The notes: a model not told the origin generated them from the sequence alone. A stretch of DNA of 64,000 bases from Adenophora triphylla var. japonica (GCA_022495995.1 JAFEMH010000984.1:434001-498000), one strand, 5' to 3'. Positions 22,431 through 34,636 are shown, numbered from the stretch's first letter. Made by a program: numbers and translations.

Positions 22431-23557
22431 TTCACTCAAAATCAATCTCATTAGAACCAAATCCACCCAACATAACCAGAAATTTAGAATTGCCCAGAAA
22501 TTTAGGATCTGAAAACAAGGAAAATGGCGTAGATGGGTTTGGATAAGAGCTCAACCGTGAGGAATTAATGGAAGGAATTGGATCGTCTTCTGGGTGGAGG
22601 GAAGACGATGAGGAATTGAGGGAAGAAATTGAGTTGCCGGCGACTTGGTTTAGGGGGTAGCGAACGGTGAGGAGTGGATTGAGGAGGAATTAGATCGGTG
22701 ATGGGCGTGGCCGGAGGAACAGGGGCGTCGCTTTGGGGCGAGAGGGATCTGGTGTGGGTTTGGCCGGAGAAGGAGAGCTCAGGTGAAGGTGAGGATGTAG
22801 GGAGAGAGCAATGGTGATGGAGCCTCTGCGTTTAGTGAGAGAGAGGCCTTCTTTGCGTCTAGTGAGAGAGTAGAGAGAGAAAGGCTCGTTTGCGTTTAGA
22901 GAGAGATAGAGAGTGGTGAGAAGCTCTGTGTTTTATTGTTTTCGCCGCCCGTAAAGAAATCTAGAGAGCACCGACGGGAACGGTGGATAAAACCCGTTTC
23001 TCCATAAATTATGGAGAAACACGTTTCTCCCTAGATTTTGGCTTAAAATAAATAAATACAACCTTGCATAAATCTTCAATCCTTGTAAAGAAAACCTAAA
23101 AATATGTAAAATAGGTGAAGGGAGAATAATAGATAGATCGATTTCCAATCTCTCAAAAGAAGTATATATCATCCACCCTAAAAACCTAAAAAAACCAAAA
23201 AGAAAAAGAAAATAATAAAAGGTTTTTTAAGAAAAAGAAGTAGCAAAGGAGGCCGTATATTCCTTCTCGTAGCACGATTCGTGACTTTAATTTAAGTCGT
23301 GTTGTTCTCCTTGGCACAAGTCCCATTTGCACTTTGGTTACTGAACTTTTCAAATTTGCACTTTGGTCCCTAAACTTTCTAGATTTACAGTTTGGTCCCT
23401 AATCTTCCAAAACCAACTTTATCTCCTCTTTTTCTGCCTAATTTCACTTCAACCCCTGTACTTATAAAACACTATAAAAATACATTAAATTCTCAAGGTT
23501 TCGAACAGAAAATAAGCTAGGGACATATCTTTTGGATGGGTAAAACCACATCCATCA
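22431..23557 (-). repeat. 3' LTR of a gypsy element, left boundary uncertain
   Basis: The right edge is set by a PPT (23558-23575) followed on the minus strand by TGATGGATGTGG. The left edge cannot be fixed. It contains a perfect 25-bp inverted repeat at 22996-23020 (arms GTTTCTCCATAA/TTATGGAGAAAC), a third GTTTCTCC at 23023-23030, and a CT-rich minus-strand stretch at about 22600-22930 that looks like a plant mRNA leader. Confidence 0.5.
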
Positions 23558-23575
23558 AATATCCCCAAACTTATC
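23558..23575 (-). other. Polypurine tract of a gypsy element
   Basis: The minus strand reads GATAAGTTTGGGGATATT before TGATGG. Just upstream is CTCGAGGACGAGCAA, a motif also present in altered form at the gypsy end near 63.27 kb. Confidence 0.75.
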
Positions 23576-25138
23576 TTTTGCTCGTCCTCGAGTAATACAA
23601 AACTAAAACAAAAATAAAAACTAACTAACTAATTAAAACCAAAGAAAATATATTTGGATTTTTCAATTCATATAATAAGATGTTGGCCAAACAAAGTCTC
23701 AGATTTTTACAACACACATAATCTACAAGCATTATCATGAACATAAGATTATAATTACATGGATGCATCTAACTTACAATTCTCCACCACATAATGTTAT
23801 ATGAATTAAGTATGAGAGATCATTGTCACCAAAGTAAGAGATTTTATAGGGTCACTTGTGCCATGCTCTAAATCAATGATGGTAATATGAAACTTTTGCA
23901 CAAGGCCACTCATATGCATGTTTAAACACAACTGTCAACCCGACTACTCTTTAGAGATCAAATAAAGCTTTATGGCTTGTAATGTATCGTGAAAATTGCG
24001 GGCTAGGTTCACGGTTACAAAAGAAGGTAAGGACATACGAAGTCAAGCAAGTGAAACTAGAAAGTCTTCATCACATACCCTCACTTTGAATTTATCTCTC
24101 CGTTCCATGCCAACCCATTGATTCAACCCCCAAACTTATAATTTGGCATACTTCACACATGGGGTTGATCTCCTTTCTTTCTTCTTGGTCACTTTTCTAC
24201 TTCAACATTAGAGAGGGCAAGACTTTTCAATCTTTTTTTTTAAAGAACTATAACAAATTTGCCACCCAAACAACATTCAGTGCCGTGGCATTATCATGGG
24301 TGTGCGGTAGCACACCTAGTGCGAATGATCTGCTCCCCAAAATAAATTAGTGTCGGCCTCACCCCAACCTAGCATGTTGGCGCACCCAATTGCCGAATGC
24401 TTCTTTTGCCAAAAATGAATTAGTGCCGCCTCATCGTTTTGGGTGTGCTACGGCACACATTTTTTTAACATCTTTTCGTCCCAGGTTTTGATGAGGCCTC
24501 ACCCTCGTTACTGCGCTGCCTCACACCCCAAAGTCGAATATAATTTCCCCAAAAGGGAATTAGTGCCGCGTCACCCATTTGAGGGTGCCGCCACACACTC
24601 CTTTTCATGGCCAATTTTTATTACATAACATGACCCTTTTCTTTCTTTTCTTGACCATTTTTCATCCTTGATTTTCCAAACATCACCTACACTTCCCATT
24701 CATTCCCTAGTTTCACTTTCTTGAAAAGGTAGAACATAATGTATAAGGTAAAAGGGTAGGACAATGTGTGGGGCGCCTCCCCAACTCCGGGACCTATAGA
24801 CTCGTGTCTCAAGCTGGAGGGTCCCAAACTACCTTCTTTAAAAAAAAACTTTTCTTTTAGATTAACTTGAAAAGTATAACAACTCTCTTTTAAATCAATA
24901 TCAAAATGACCTCTCTACTTGGAGGTGATATACAAACCTGCTTTAACAAGTTATAAAATGTTTTAAGTACAACAGTACAAATGTAAAGGCTTACACAAGC
25001 CAATTTTGAAACAAAACCAACTCCCAGGTTTAATTACAACACAACATACTGAAAACATGTTTATGAAAGTTTTATATACAAAACTCCCCAAAAGAATAAC
25101 AACCACCACCTACTCCCAACTCCCAAACCATACATACC
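23576..25138 (-). mobile_element. 3' internal noncoding region of the gypsy element
   Basis: No credible ORF is seen on either strand. Hairpin motifs GTGTGC-N4-GCACAC occur at 24300-24315 and 24443-24458, amid repeated GAATTAGTGCCGC words (24.3-24.6 kb). A stretch near 24770-24830 (CTCCCCAACTCCGGGACC) resembles sequence common near the end of plant gypsy pol regions. The region stops abruptly at the chimeric LTR at 25139, so the rest of the element is missing. Confidence 0.5.
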
Positions 25139-25895
25139 TGTAAGTACCCAAATCTGGCTCATGCCTTCCGGTTAAGTTTCCCGGCAATTCCCCGGACTTT
25201 TCTAAAGTTCAGGGGCAATTTGGGAACTTTCCCAAACCTTCCAAGGGGTAAAGAACTTGCTAGAAATTAAAATTTCAAGCAGTCCCTTGCTGGAAGGAAG
25301 TTTCTAGGCGCCACCTTGCATGGTTCTAGAAACAGGCTGAGTCACCAAAGGATAATGCCGCACGGCTTCATTAGCCAGAGGTTAATGCCGCACGGCTTCA
25401 TTAGAAGCACGCCAGAATCTTATTAATAGAGGCCTCCTCTATTCATTTTAAAAGAAATTTTGAGCACTGTTACTCTGCCCAACTGAAACCACGAATTTCC
25501 AGTAGCTAAAATTCACAAAGGTAATCATCATTTCTTCTTTACTTATTCTAATTGATCTTTAGAATGGTATAAAAAATCAAATCTGGGATCGGCCAAGAGC
25601 CTCTTCAAATCATGAAGATGTTCTCGAAGCAATTGATCCCATATTCCATTTAATCTAATTAAATGGATGTTTTCTTCATCTCTTTCTCAAGAAACTAACT
25701 ATTTAAAATGCCCCTTAAGCAAGACCGATCTTCGGATTGGGTGGATGCAGTGCTCCCTGACCTTCCAAATCCATCACTTAAGCCCCAAACCCAAATATCT
25801 TAAATTGGTTTTTCTATATTTCCTCATAATAATATAGGTGGCGACTCTAATAAACAAATCAGTAAATAAAAGAGGAGAAATTCCGCATCGCTACA
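25139..25895 (+). repeat. Chimeric Tat-type LTR (LTR D)
   Basis: It starts TGTAAGTACCC and ends CGCATCGCTACA. The first ~370 bp (U3 and TATA region, with two GCCGCACGGC motifs) match LTRs A, B and C read in reverse. From about 25520 it matches the R-U5 part of the other Tat family at 34704-48023, including GGTATA, GGATCGGCC and the terminal GTGGCGACTC block (25838-25847). The flanks (ATACC and CCTTA) do not match. It has no internal region and truncates the copia RT on its right. Confidence 0.75.
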
Positions 25896-26771
25896 CCTTA
25901 GAAGTCTTTAGATGGGAAGATGTGTCAAGAGAGAATTTTTTAACCAAGTTTCTGGCATACTTACTTTGTGAAATAAATATTTCTTATTTACTTTGTTTTA
26001 TTTGGAGTCCTGGGAAATAGTTTAATTCACCCCCCCCATACTCATCTCAAAGGTGGTGGTCATACTGGTGACAAAGAATTCCAACATCTCTTTGGAAAAT
26101 GATCCAAACATAATGTCATATACATAAATTTGAGGCACCAAGATTCTCTTTTTATCCCTTAAAATGAATAAAGTTTTGTCTACTTCACCTCTCTTAAACC
26201 TCATTTGTACAAGGTGTTCAGTGAGCCTCCCATACCAAGCTCTAGGGGCTTGTTTCAAGCCATACAAGGCTTTCTTTAATTTATACACATGGTCTAGAAA
26301 ATGAGGATCAATAAAGCCTTTAGGTTGCTCAATATAGGCTTCCTCATTAAGGACACCATTCAAAAAAGCACTATTTACATCCATCTGATGTAGAGTGATA
26401 TCCAAAAAACAAGCAATGGCAAGAGGTAGCCTGATGGATTCTATTCGAGCAACTAGGGCAAAGGTTTCTTCAAAGTCAATCACCTTAACTTGGGTGTAGC
26501 CTTGAGCTACAAGCCTGGATTTATTTCTAGTTATTTGCCCATTCTCATTTGTTTTATTTTTTAAACCCATTCTCATTTGTTTTATTTTTTAAAATCCACT
26601 TGTTCCCCATAACATTTCCCCCATTGGGTTTAGGGACCAAAATCCACACATCATTTTTCTCGAATTGATTTAATTCATCTTGCATTTCCACAATCAACTT
26701 ATCATCTTTCATAGACTCTACAACATTCTTAGGCTAAAGATGAGACACAAAGCAACAAGAACTTACCTTGC
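25896..26771 (-). pseudogene. SIRE-like copia reverse transcriptase, truncated
   Basis: The main frame reads NKSRLVAQGYTQVKVIDFEE, QMDVNSAFLNGVLNEEAY, KLKKALYGLKQAPRAWYGRL and QIYVYDIMFGS. These are canonical copia RT blocks, but the active site is YVYD instead of YVDD. After a frameshift in a run of Cs near 26030 it continues LNYFPGLQIKQSK and ISQSKYARNLVKKF down to 25896, where LTR D cuts it. The 5' side is cut by solo LTR C. The active-site change and frameshift make it inactive. Confidence 0.85.
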
Positions 26772-28548
26772 TGTGAATGTGGTGCCCAAGATTGCGGCAT
26801 TTTTTTTGTGTGTTGAACTGCTTTCTCGTGTAAGGGGTCACCGCCTCACATCGGTTTGAAGACATCCGGTTTAAATTGAAAAACGGAGTCGCCACGCCAT
26901 TTTTATTTCCTCAAAACTTTGAAAAAAAGGATTAGGGTCCGGAGGTTAAGTTACCCCTTGGGAAGAACGTTTGTCGTTCACCCAAGGAGCCTTGCCGAAG
27001 CAAGTCTTCCAAGATCCAACTTTCGTGCTTGCTTTTGTGCTTTCGTGTGTGGGATGTGATTTGATAAAAGGGGGGGAATGTTCCAAGTGGTCTTCCGGAC
27101 GTATAAACCATGGTTTGGTTATCTCTCGGGATTCCTTGGATTTTGATATGTTCGGGCCTTTAATCCCGTGCTCATCTTGGACTTACGATCATCATTAAGC
27201 GACCTTTGGTCATATGTGATCGAAATAGGGACGCCTCTTTTTATAGTCCAAGAATGTGACTCTTTAGAAAGGAAGGACCTTTGCCCATCAATCCTACATC
27301 TTGAGACGATTTGAGCTTTATAGGGACATGTATGCTCGTCTCAAGTGATGGTCGGAGATGTAGGGGCTCAAGTTCATCCGTTTCTAAAGGGATATCCTAC
27401 TATGGCATATTTATATGGAGGAAACGATGTAAAGATATAACCTTTACACCGTTATGCCCCAAGAGATGCTTCAAGTACCAAAGGGACCAAGGGGAGGGGT
27501 ATAAAGATTGGATCTTTATACTCATCCTATGCCTTTTTGTGCCTTAAGAAGGTTACTAGACAATCCTTGGAGAGTGATCCAACCATGAGGGACATGGGGG
27601 AATGCATTTGGAAAGTAAAGATGACATTTTTATGCAAACATGTGTACGGAACACTATGAAAGCTAAGACTAGGAATGTAAAGGGAGGACCTTTATGGATT
27701 TCCTATGTCCTTTAATAATTATTTAGGTGGAAAATCCTTGGAAGCAAGGTCTATGGGAAAGGGATGACATTTATGTAAATAAAGATGACATTTTTAATGA
27801 AAAGATGACATTTTTATATGATAAAGATGACATTTTCACATCATCATGTGAGAGATCCAACCTAGAACAAGACATTTATGATCTTATTGTTCATCCTTGG
27901 GATGGATTCTCCATGAATCCTATGTGATAAGGGAAAGGGGGATATGATGATCTACATAGTAAAGACTTGATCTTTATAGCAATAAATCACATAAATAGCA
28001 ATAAAATGGCAATATGAAAAGCAAGTAAGCAATATAACAAGATGGCAAGTATATTTCAAAGAGGAAAGGAGGAGAGGTTACCAATGGTGGTGTTCCTCTA
28101 TCTCCCTTGAAGCTTTCCTAAGGAAGGAGTGACTTTGGAGGGATTTTGGAGAGGAGGGAGGTGATTTTGAGAGGATTTTTCCTTTTGGAAACTCGTGGTT
28201 CTATTTTGGTAGAGTAACAGTGCAAAAATTGTATATCAAAATGAATAGAGGAGGCCTCTATTTATCGGCAGATTTGTGCTTCCTAATGAAGCCCTGCGGC
28301 ATTAACCACTTGCCAATGAAGCCGTGCGGTTTTATCCTTTAATGACTCAGCCTATTTCTAGAACCATGTAAGGTGGCATTCTAGAAGCTCTTTCCAGAGA
28401 GGGACTATGTGGAATTTTAATTCCTAACAAGTCCTTCACCCCTCGGAAGGTTTGGGAAAGTTGCCAAATTGCCCCTGAACTTTAGGAAAGTCCGGAGAAT
28501 TACCGGGAAACTTAACCGGAAGGCATGAGCCAGATTTGGGTACTTACA
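26772..28548 (-). repeat. Solo LTR (LTR C) of the non-autonomous Tat-like family
   Basis: This 1777-bp LTR has ends TGTGAATG and TACTTACA and perfect CTTGC target duplications at 26767-26771 and 28549-28553. It was inserted in the copia pol gene and left as a solo LTR, presumably by recombination between two LTRs. It carries a PBS-like GTGGCGACTCCG (26884-26895, minus) and GCCGTGCGG-type motifs near 28.3 kb. Short open frames here are also in LTR A and reflect shared ancestry. Confidence 0.93.
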
Positions 28549-28553
28549 CTTGC

Positions 28554-29746
28554 TTACCTGTGAGTTTATACACCTCAGTCCAGCCAACTCTCTGTAGTTG
28601 ATTCTTGGCTTCTCTCTTGTGCTTACCTTTTCATTAACATCACCAACCACTTGTGAGACTGGGTGGTTCTTCTAGATTCTGCTGGGTATGTCACTAGTTT
28701 TGCCCAGGTTACCTCCCTCACAATTTGAGTCATCATACGATTTCTCTGAGTCTGAGATGGTCTATTGGATTCTGGTATAGGTTGTGATCTGCTTACACTA
28801 GGACCTACATTTATCTGTGTTCTAGTTTCTGAGTTCTGTTTCTACCTGCTTCTGGTCTGAGCATCTTCCACCATCTCCACGCAACCTGAGACATCATCTT
28901 CAAGATTTTTTAGATTCAAATCAGCAGTATCATCAAAGGTGACATTAATGGACTCCATTACAATTTTGGTTCTAAGATTATACACTCTATATGTACGACT
29001 GTTTGTGGAGTATCCTATGAACATAGCTTTGTCACTCCTAGAGTCAAATTTTGATAGATAGTCTCTATCATTCAGAATATATCATATGCATCAAAAAATT
29101 GTGAAAGTACTTGCGAGTGGGTTCTTTGCCAAGGAGTATTTCATAAGGTGTCATGGTTGACCCAACTCTCAAGTAGACTTTATTTCATATGTGACAAGCA
29201 GTGTTAAGAGCCTCACCCCATAATCGCTTAGAGATGGTTTTAGAACTTAGCATGACACGTGCCATCTCTTGTAGGGTGCGATTCTTCCTTTCAGCTACCC
29301 CATTCTGTTGAGGGGTTTTAGGGCTAAAAAATCATGTGTTATTTCTTTGGAATCACAAAATGTAGAGAACAAGGTGTTCTCATATTCTGTACCGTGATTA
29401 GATCGGATTTAATCACTTTCTTACTATGCAAGTTTATGACCTTTCTATACCACACTTTGAACACATCAATGGATTCATATTTTTCTTTCAAATATAGGAA
29501 TGTGTATCTAGAGAAATCATCCACATACACAAATGAATATTTATTTTTGCTTAATCTTTCTACTTCAATAGGTCCAATAAGGTCTATATGGATGAGTTCC
29601 AAGATTCCAGAAGTGGAACTTTGGTCGACCTTTTTGTGGGAAGCTTTAGTTTGCTTTCCCTTTTGACATGGACCACACACACTTACTTGTTTGAAATCAA
29701 GTTTGGGTAATTGCTTAACAACATTAAATCTAACAAACTCTTCCAT
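28554..29746 (-). pseudogene. SIRE-like copia integrase remnant
   Basis: It resumes the copia element right of the solo LTR. The first part (29746-29339) has VCGPCQKGKQTKA, ELIHIDLIGP, FVYVDDFSRYTFLYL and VIKSDL, that is the pre-core CxxC and first catalytic Asp. Further left the AERKNRTLQEMARVM-type block is readable around 29.2-29.3 kb. Then 29024-28842 gives FIGYSTNSRTYRVYNLRT, the C-terminal core. Frameshifts near 29340 and stops break it. Confidence 0.8.
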
Positions 29747-29779
29747 TTTTCTAAAACTTGTATGACTTAACTTTTGATG

Positions 29780-30285
29780 TCAAATTTCAAGATCATTTAC
29801 TTCAGTGCTGAGACAAGATAAGTTATCACCAAATTTATAACAATTATCTTGTGACCTTACTCCAGTAAACAAACATGAATCAATGTCATCATACACTTTA
29901 TACTCATGTTTATCAAATCTAACATGCAAATTGTCATCACATAGTTGGCTTATACTAATGAGATTAGCTTTTAAGCCTTTCACATGATAGACATTTTTCA
30001 ATCTAGGTATATGATTAACACATAGAGTACCTTTCCAACAATCTTACCTTGTGCACCCCCATCATTTACATTCCCACCTTTTATCAATGTGTAATTAGAC
30101 AGAAACTCAATATTACCCGTCATGTGCCTTGAGCACCCACTGTCAAAGTACCATGAGCTAGATATGATGCTTTTTAGTGAGGTAAACACTACTTTGCATT
30201 CCTCACTTTTCTTCTCTACCCACACAAATTGCCCTGATTTCTGGCGGTGTGAGTTGTGATGTGAGTGCATCCTGAAACTCATTTG
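29780..30285 (-). pseudogene. SIRE-like copia protease
   Basis: SSWYFDSGCSRHMTGN carries the D-S-G active site and is followed by GAQGKIVGKV. Then VYHVKGLKANLISISQLC leads towards the pre-integrase region. A frameshift separates 30282-29998 from 30001-29780. Confidence 0.8.
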
Positions 30286-30289
30286 GGGA

Positions 30290-31995
30290 GCAGATTCTCC
30301 AAGGTCACGAATCCTTTGGTAACAGAATGGTCTGATGTGACCTGGTGCAAAACAGTAGTGACAAACAAACCTTTTTCTTCTAGGTCTTGTTTCATTATTT
30401 TGAAAAACTTTGGTTATTGAGGAACTCTCTCCTCTTTCACAAATGTGGATTTATAGCCAAAACCAGTTTTAGAATAACTTCACATGTTTAAGACTTCTTC
30501 AAGTTTGGCTTTCCCAGTATTTAACTTTGCAAAAGTCCCATTGGCTTTTCAAGTTCTATTTTGGTCTTCTCGAGTTCAACATCACGTTTAGTGATTATGA
30601 CTTCGAGTTTGGCTATTGCATCCTTTTGTTTGTCGTTTTCAGTGGAAACCTTTTTAAGTTCACTTTTTAAAGTGGAGATTTTAGTAGAGAGTTTCTCATA
30701 AACCTTTTTGAAAAATGCCAATTTTTCTACCCGTTTTTCCCAGTCAGCAAACAGGTCAGCATAAGCATCAAGAAGTTCTTGGTAACTCCCATCACTTTCC
30801 TCTTCATTCTATGGTTTTTCAGAAACCAATGAATTTAAAAATGTGAACTCAGAATCATAGGATTTGATGGGTGGTGTGACTACATCTGAAGTAACATCAG
30901 AATGATGTTTGTGACTTAGGGACGAGATTTCCATGATTGCTAAATTTAGCATTTCATTTTCGTCCTCGCTGTCACTAAGGGTCACACATAAGCTCATTCC
31001 ATTTTTATTCAAAGTGTTGGCACACTCATTGGCATAGTGACCAAAGCCTTTACAGACTCTACATTGAAGTGATTCAGATCTCTCTATAGTAAAACTTTAG
31101 GTCTCTTGAAACCACTCTCAGTATCCTCTTTGGGTTTTTTAAACGTGTTTTAAATCTTTGAAGGAAATTTGTTGTCCCATTTATTTTTCAAAAATGAAGT
31201 GGGCAACATTTTTAGTTTTCAGATTAGAAAGTATCTATTTCTTTGGAGATTTTTTCAATCTCTTTTGACACTTTGGATACATTTGAGAGATCAGTTGAAA
31301 GTGCAATGTTTTCAGCTTTTTGTTAATGTTGAATTGACAAGTTCATTTCAAACATGGTTAGAATACCCACAAGAGTATCTAAACCCATAGTTGTGGTGTC
31401 ATGTGCTTCTTCAACACTAACAATTTTGATATTAATTTTTCCAGTTACAGTTCTTAACATCTTGCTTACTAACCAAACATTTGATATAGGCTCACCTAAG
31501 GAGAGACATTCGTTTGAGATCTCTATCAATTTAGTTGAATAAATTTTAATGTATTCAATTTCATTCATTCTCAAGTTTTCAAACTTGGTCATGAGAATTC
31601 TCATGACCTTCACAGCGACCTTGCAAAATTTTTCAAGCTATTTTTGCTACATTTTGATTAATAACAAGTCGAAACATGTGTTTATCCACATGACTTGATA
31701 TAGCACCCAAAGCCTTGAAATTTTAATTAGCAAGAGTGACTTTTGATGTAGTCCAGTCTTCCTCAGGTTTAAGCTTGTAGGTCTTTTCAGAGGTTTCACC
31801 CACCACATCCTTGCTTTCAGCCTTACGAGTAGACCATAGGACAATAATGCTTAACCACGCCCTCTCATCAATTGCTTTGATGTAAATGCGCATCTTAGCT
31901 TTCCATATATCATAATTTGTTCCATCCAACACAACACAGGAGGACGATACTGATTCAAATGTCCATTCATTATGACTACTCTTTTTGTATCTCAC
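30290..31995 (-). pseudogene. SIRE-like copia gag
   Basis: The N-terminal part (31995-31723) reads VVLDGTNYDIWKAKMRIYI, then AIDERAWLSII, typical of a DUF4219/UBN2-type gag. The following part includes TKLIEISNECLSLGEPI. A lysine-rich coiled-coil-like stretch lies at 30721-30521. A CCHC zinc knuckle CHYCFAPGHIRPFC lies near 30365-30310, then the protease. The domain order and coiled coil resemble SIRE/Maximus gag. At least four frameshifts or stops break it. Confidence 0.75.
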
Positions 31996-32010
31996 ACAGT
32001 GTAATCGATT

Positions 32011-32025
32011 GGAGCTCTAATACCA
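32011..32025 (-). other. Primer binding site of the SIRE-like copia
   Basis: The minus strand reads TGGTATTAGAGCTCC, two bases inside an LTR starting (plus strand) TGAAATAAATTGAG at 32028. It matches the initiator tRNA-Met type. Confidence 0.8.
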
Positions 32026-32027
32026 AT

Positions 32028-32540
32028 TGAAATAAATTGAGTAGATAGGACGAACGAATGAACTCACAATAACTTCGTGTGACTCCTGGTGTGATAGCAC
32101 CGAGACTAACATGAGTACAAAAAGCAGCAGAATATTGAACTTACAAAAGTAAAAATAAGTTTTAACACATAATTAATCATTTATCTACAGCAACATGATG
32201 TACCCAATAAAAAGCTTGTCTTTATAAACTCAATTAAGTGTTGATTACAACGAAAAAATAAGAATAAAAGAAGAAGTAAAAACTAAATGATCAAAACTAT
32301 CTATCACAATAAAACACTCTTTTATTCTTTCAGAGTAAATCTCCAAAGCCGTGTCTATGATAAGCCGCGTTGTCTTCTTATATAGGAGTGAAATTTCTAA
32401 GTTGTAGGAAATGATTTGCTTGAAAATATTCTGCATAATTAGACTTCTACCTTAATTTGAACTTTTGTTAACCAAGTCAATCATTTCTTATATTGGATTC
32501 CTTTACTTTTGTAATTGATACCTACAAAATGACCCAATAT
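32028..32540 (-). repeat. 5' LTR of the SIRE-like copia, right boundary uncertain
   Basis: The inner edge is fixed by the PBS. The outer edge is not, since the partner LTR is missing. A TATATAAG on the minus strand near 32.38 kb is a likely TATA box. The sequence to 32700 is AT-rich with no supported feature. Confidence 0.5.
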
Positions 32541-32704
32541 ACACTAAAAATACCAAATATTCGATTAGTACATTAGTCCATTAAATAAAAACTAAATTAT
32601 ATTATTTACAATATTTAATTTACTTAATTAATCTAATATTATAAAAGTAACAATTCTACATTAATTCAACTTTTGACTTACTAAACCAACCTTTAGCTTA
32701 CTAA

Positions 32705-32903
32705 GGCTCCGTTTGTTTGGGGGAAAATATTTTCCGGAAAACATTTTTCCCATTTTTCGGTGTTTGTTTCGTACCGGAAAATTGAGAAAATGTTTTACGC
32801 TAAACATGTTTATCTCATTTTCTGAAAAATATTTTCATTTTTCGAAAAACATTTTACAGGAAATCATTTTCCGGAAAATGTTTTACGCTAAACAAACGGA
32901 GCC
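32705..32903. mobile_element. Tourist-like (PIF/Harbinger) MITE
   Basis: This 199-bp element has perfect 14-bp terminal inverted repeats GGCTCCGTTTGTTT (32705-32718) and AAACAAACGGAGCC (32890-32903). It is flanked by TAA (32702-32704 and 32904-32906). Its interior is itself largely inverted (TTTTCCGGAAAA-type motifs). The TAA duplication and lack of coding sequence fit a PIF/Harbinger MITE. Confidence 0.85.
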
Positions 32904-32906
32904 TAA

Positions 32907-33299
32907 ATCGCGTGTGACATCACACACTTTCAAACCGAATAATCAATTACAAAAATTTATAAAATTCAGGTAATTTTACCCATATTATTTTGTTCACTCA
33001 AATCTACAAATATTGATTTAGGCAACGTACTAATTTTACCCATATTATTTTGAAATTATTCCATTTAGGCAAAGGCCAAATGTTTCATTTTTGGGTCAAC
33101 TCTTAGGTAGCCATATTTGACTTTACTCATCTCGGGAGAAAAGAGGCTCCATGCAACACGGTCCATAGCATGTTAACCAAATCCGTGTCTGATGACCTGA
33201 CATTATTCAAACATAATTTTTATAATTTCCCAGAATAGACTTTATTTTCATCCACTGTAAACGTGCCATTTGTCATGCTTGACCTAACATGAGATCAAT
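32907..33299. other. Intergenic sequence, no supported feature
   Basis: AT-rich sequence between the MITE and the SINE-like insert. The stretch TTTTACCCATATTATTTTG occurs twice (about 32974 and 33034). Nothing else is recognised. Confidence 0.4.
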
Positions 33300-33557
33300 A
33301 AGTGTTGGTGTAGTCCCCGGGGCATAGTCGAGTGATAAAAGGAGAGGGACATAAGATTTTGGAGGTATGCAGCGTGGGTTTGATTCCTGGTGGAAGCAAT
33401 TTGCTTTCTTCTAGGGCTGGACCTTGTATGTGATATTAGTTGACATGTTCTCAAACCCTGTGTCATTCGGGCAGATCCTGCGATTTACTTCCGCCAGTCA
33501 CTGAGGGGCCGGTAGTTGGTGGTCCAGGATTTAATCCGCTGAGAACCTGGGTATCAA
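33300..33557 (+). mobile_element. Probable tRNA-derived SINE
   Basis: A box A-like TAGTCGAGTGA near 33326 and a box B-like GGTTTGATTCC near 33377 suggest an RNA polymerase III promoter. The segment ends in ATCAAAAAAAA just before the recognisable oxidase coding sequence. A target duplication is not clear. It separates the pseudogene from any N-terminal part, which I cannot find. Confidence 0.45.
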
Positions 33558-34636
33558 AAAAAAGCGTTTATGTTGCTAGCAAGACTGCATGGGTTCAAGT
33601 CTTGGCGAAGTCTACTATAGGATCTCCGAAAAAAGTAGGACCCTCACATTTCCGGCAGGAACTTGGTCTACTGTCGGAGTTGGTGGACTCATTAGTGGTG
33701 GAGGTTATGGAACGCTCTAGAAAATACGGCCTTGCTGCTGATCATGTCATAGATGCAAGATTGATAGACGGCAATGGAAACATTCTTGATAGAAATTCCA
33801 TGGGCGAAGATTTGTTTTGGGCCATTAGGGGAGGTGGTGCTTCGAGTTTTGGGGTCATTGCGGCTTGGAAGTTAAGCTTGGCAGATGTTCCCGAGACTGT
33901 CACCATGTTTGCCAAAACCAAGACCTTAGAACAAAATGCAACGACCATTATCCACAAGTGGCAATACTTTGCACCCAATACCGATAGAGATTTGTTCTTG
34001 AGCGCTCAATTATCAACTATTAATTCGGGCACAGGTGGGAGGAAGAAAACCGTTCTTATTACATTCGATGCAGTGTTCTTGGGTGGAATTGATCGACTAA
34101 TTCCGTTGATGCAAGAAGGCTTCCCCGAGTTGGGCTTAGTGAGAGAAGATTGTACCAAAGTAAGTTGGGTTCAATCTGCTATGGTGATTTCAGCCTTCTC
34201 TAGTCAAGCTCCACCACAAACTTTGCTTAATCGGACGGCTACCCCTAAGTTCTCCATAAAAGGCAAATCCGGCTTTGCAAAGAAGCCGATTCCTATTGAA
34301 GGCTTTGAAGGGTAGTGGAAATTGTTCCTCAAAATTGACGTTGGGACACCGAATTTCGTATTGAGTCCTTATGGCATCTAATGAACGAGATTTCAGAGTC
34401 GGCCATTCCATTCCCTCACAGAGCTGGGAACTTGTACATACTTCTTGAATGGGCTAATTTAGATATGAGAAGGCCAGAATCGGCTAATAGACGCATTAAT
34501 TGGCTGCGAAATGTTTATAGTTACTTGGGCCGTTATGTTTCGAATTATCCAAGAAGTTCATACATGAACTATAAGGATCTTGACTTGGGAGTGAGCACCA
34601 AAACATATGCAGAAACAAGCATCTGGGGTTGGTGAT
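33558..34636 (+). pseudogene. Berberine-bridge-enzyme-like FAD oxidase, 5' piece
   Basis: Blocks in order: [11 protein letters not shown]; in another frame [20 protein letters not shown] and [16 protein letters not shown]; then [39 protein letters not shown] and [17 protein letters not shown]; later FEG-W-KLF, EIPFP-like AIPFPHRAGNLY, and NYPRSSYMNYKDLDLGVS. This is the FAD-binding fold plus BBE C-terminal region; intact family members are about 530 residues and usually secreted. The N-terminal part is missing, apparently replaced by the SINE-like insert. At least three frameshifts and a stop at 34314 disable it. It is cut at 34636 by the Tat element and resumes at 57810. Confidence 0.88.

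Noticed and set aside
22268..22546. 92-codon ORF with repeated WIS/FW words
   Set aside because: It is the translation of the palindrome array.
33440..33600. First ~50 codons of the long oxidase ORF as a true N-terminus
   Set aside because: This part matches a SINE-like insert, not the oxidase family, and lacks a signal peptide.
33558..34636. Functional BBE-like oxidase
   Set aside because: Frameshifts, a stop at 34314, missing N-terminus and a 23 kb insertion.
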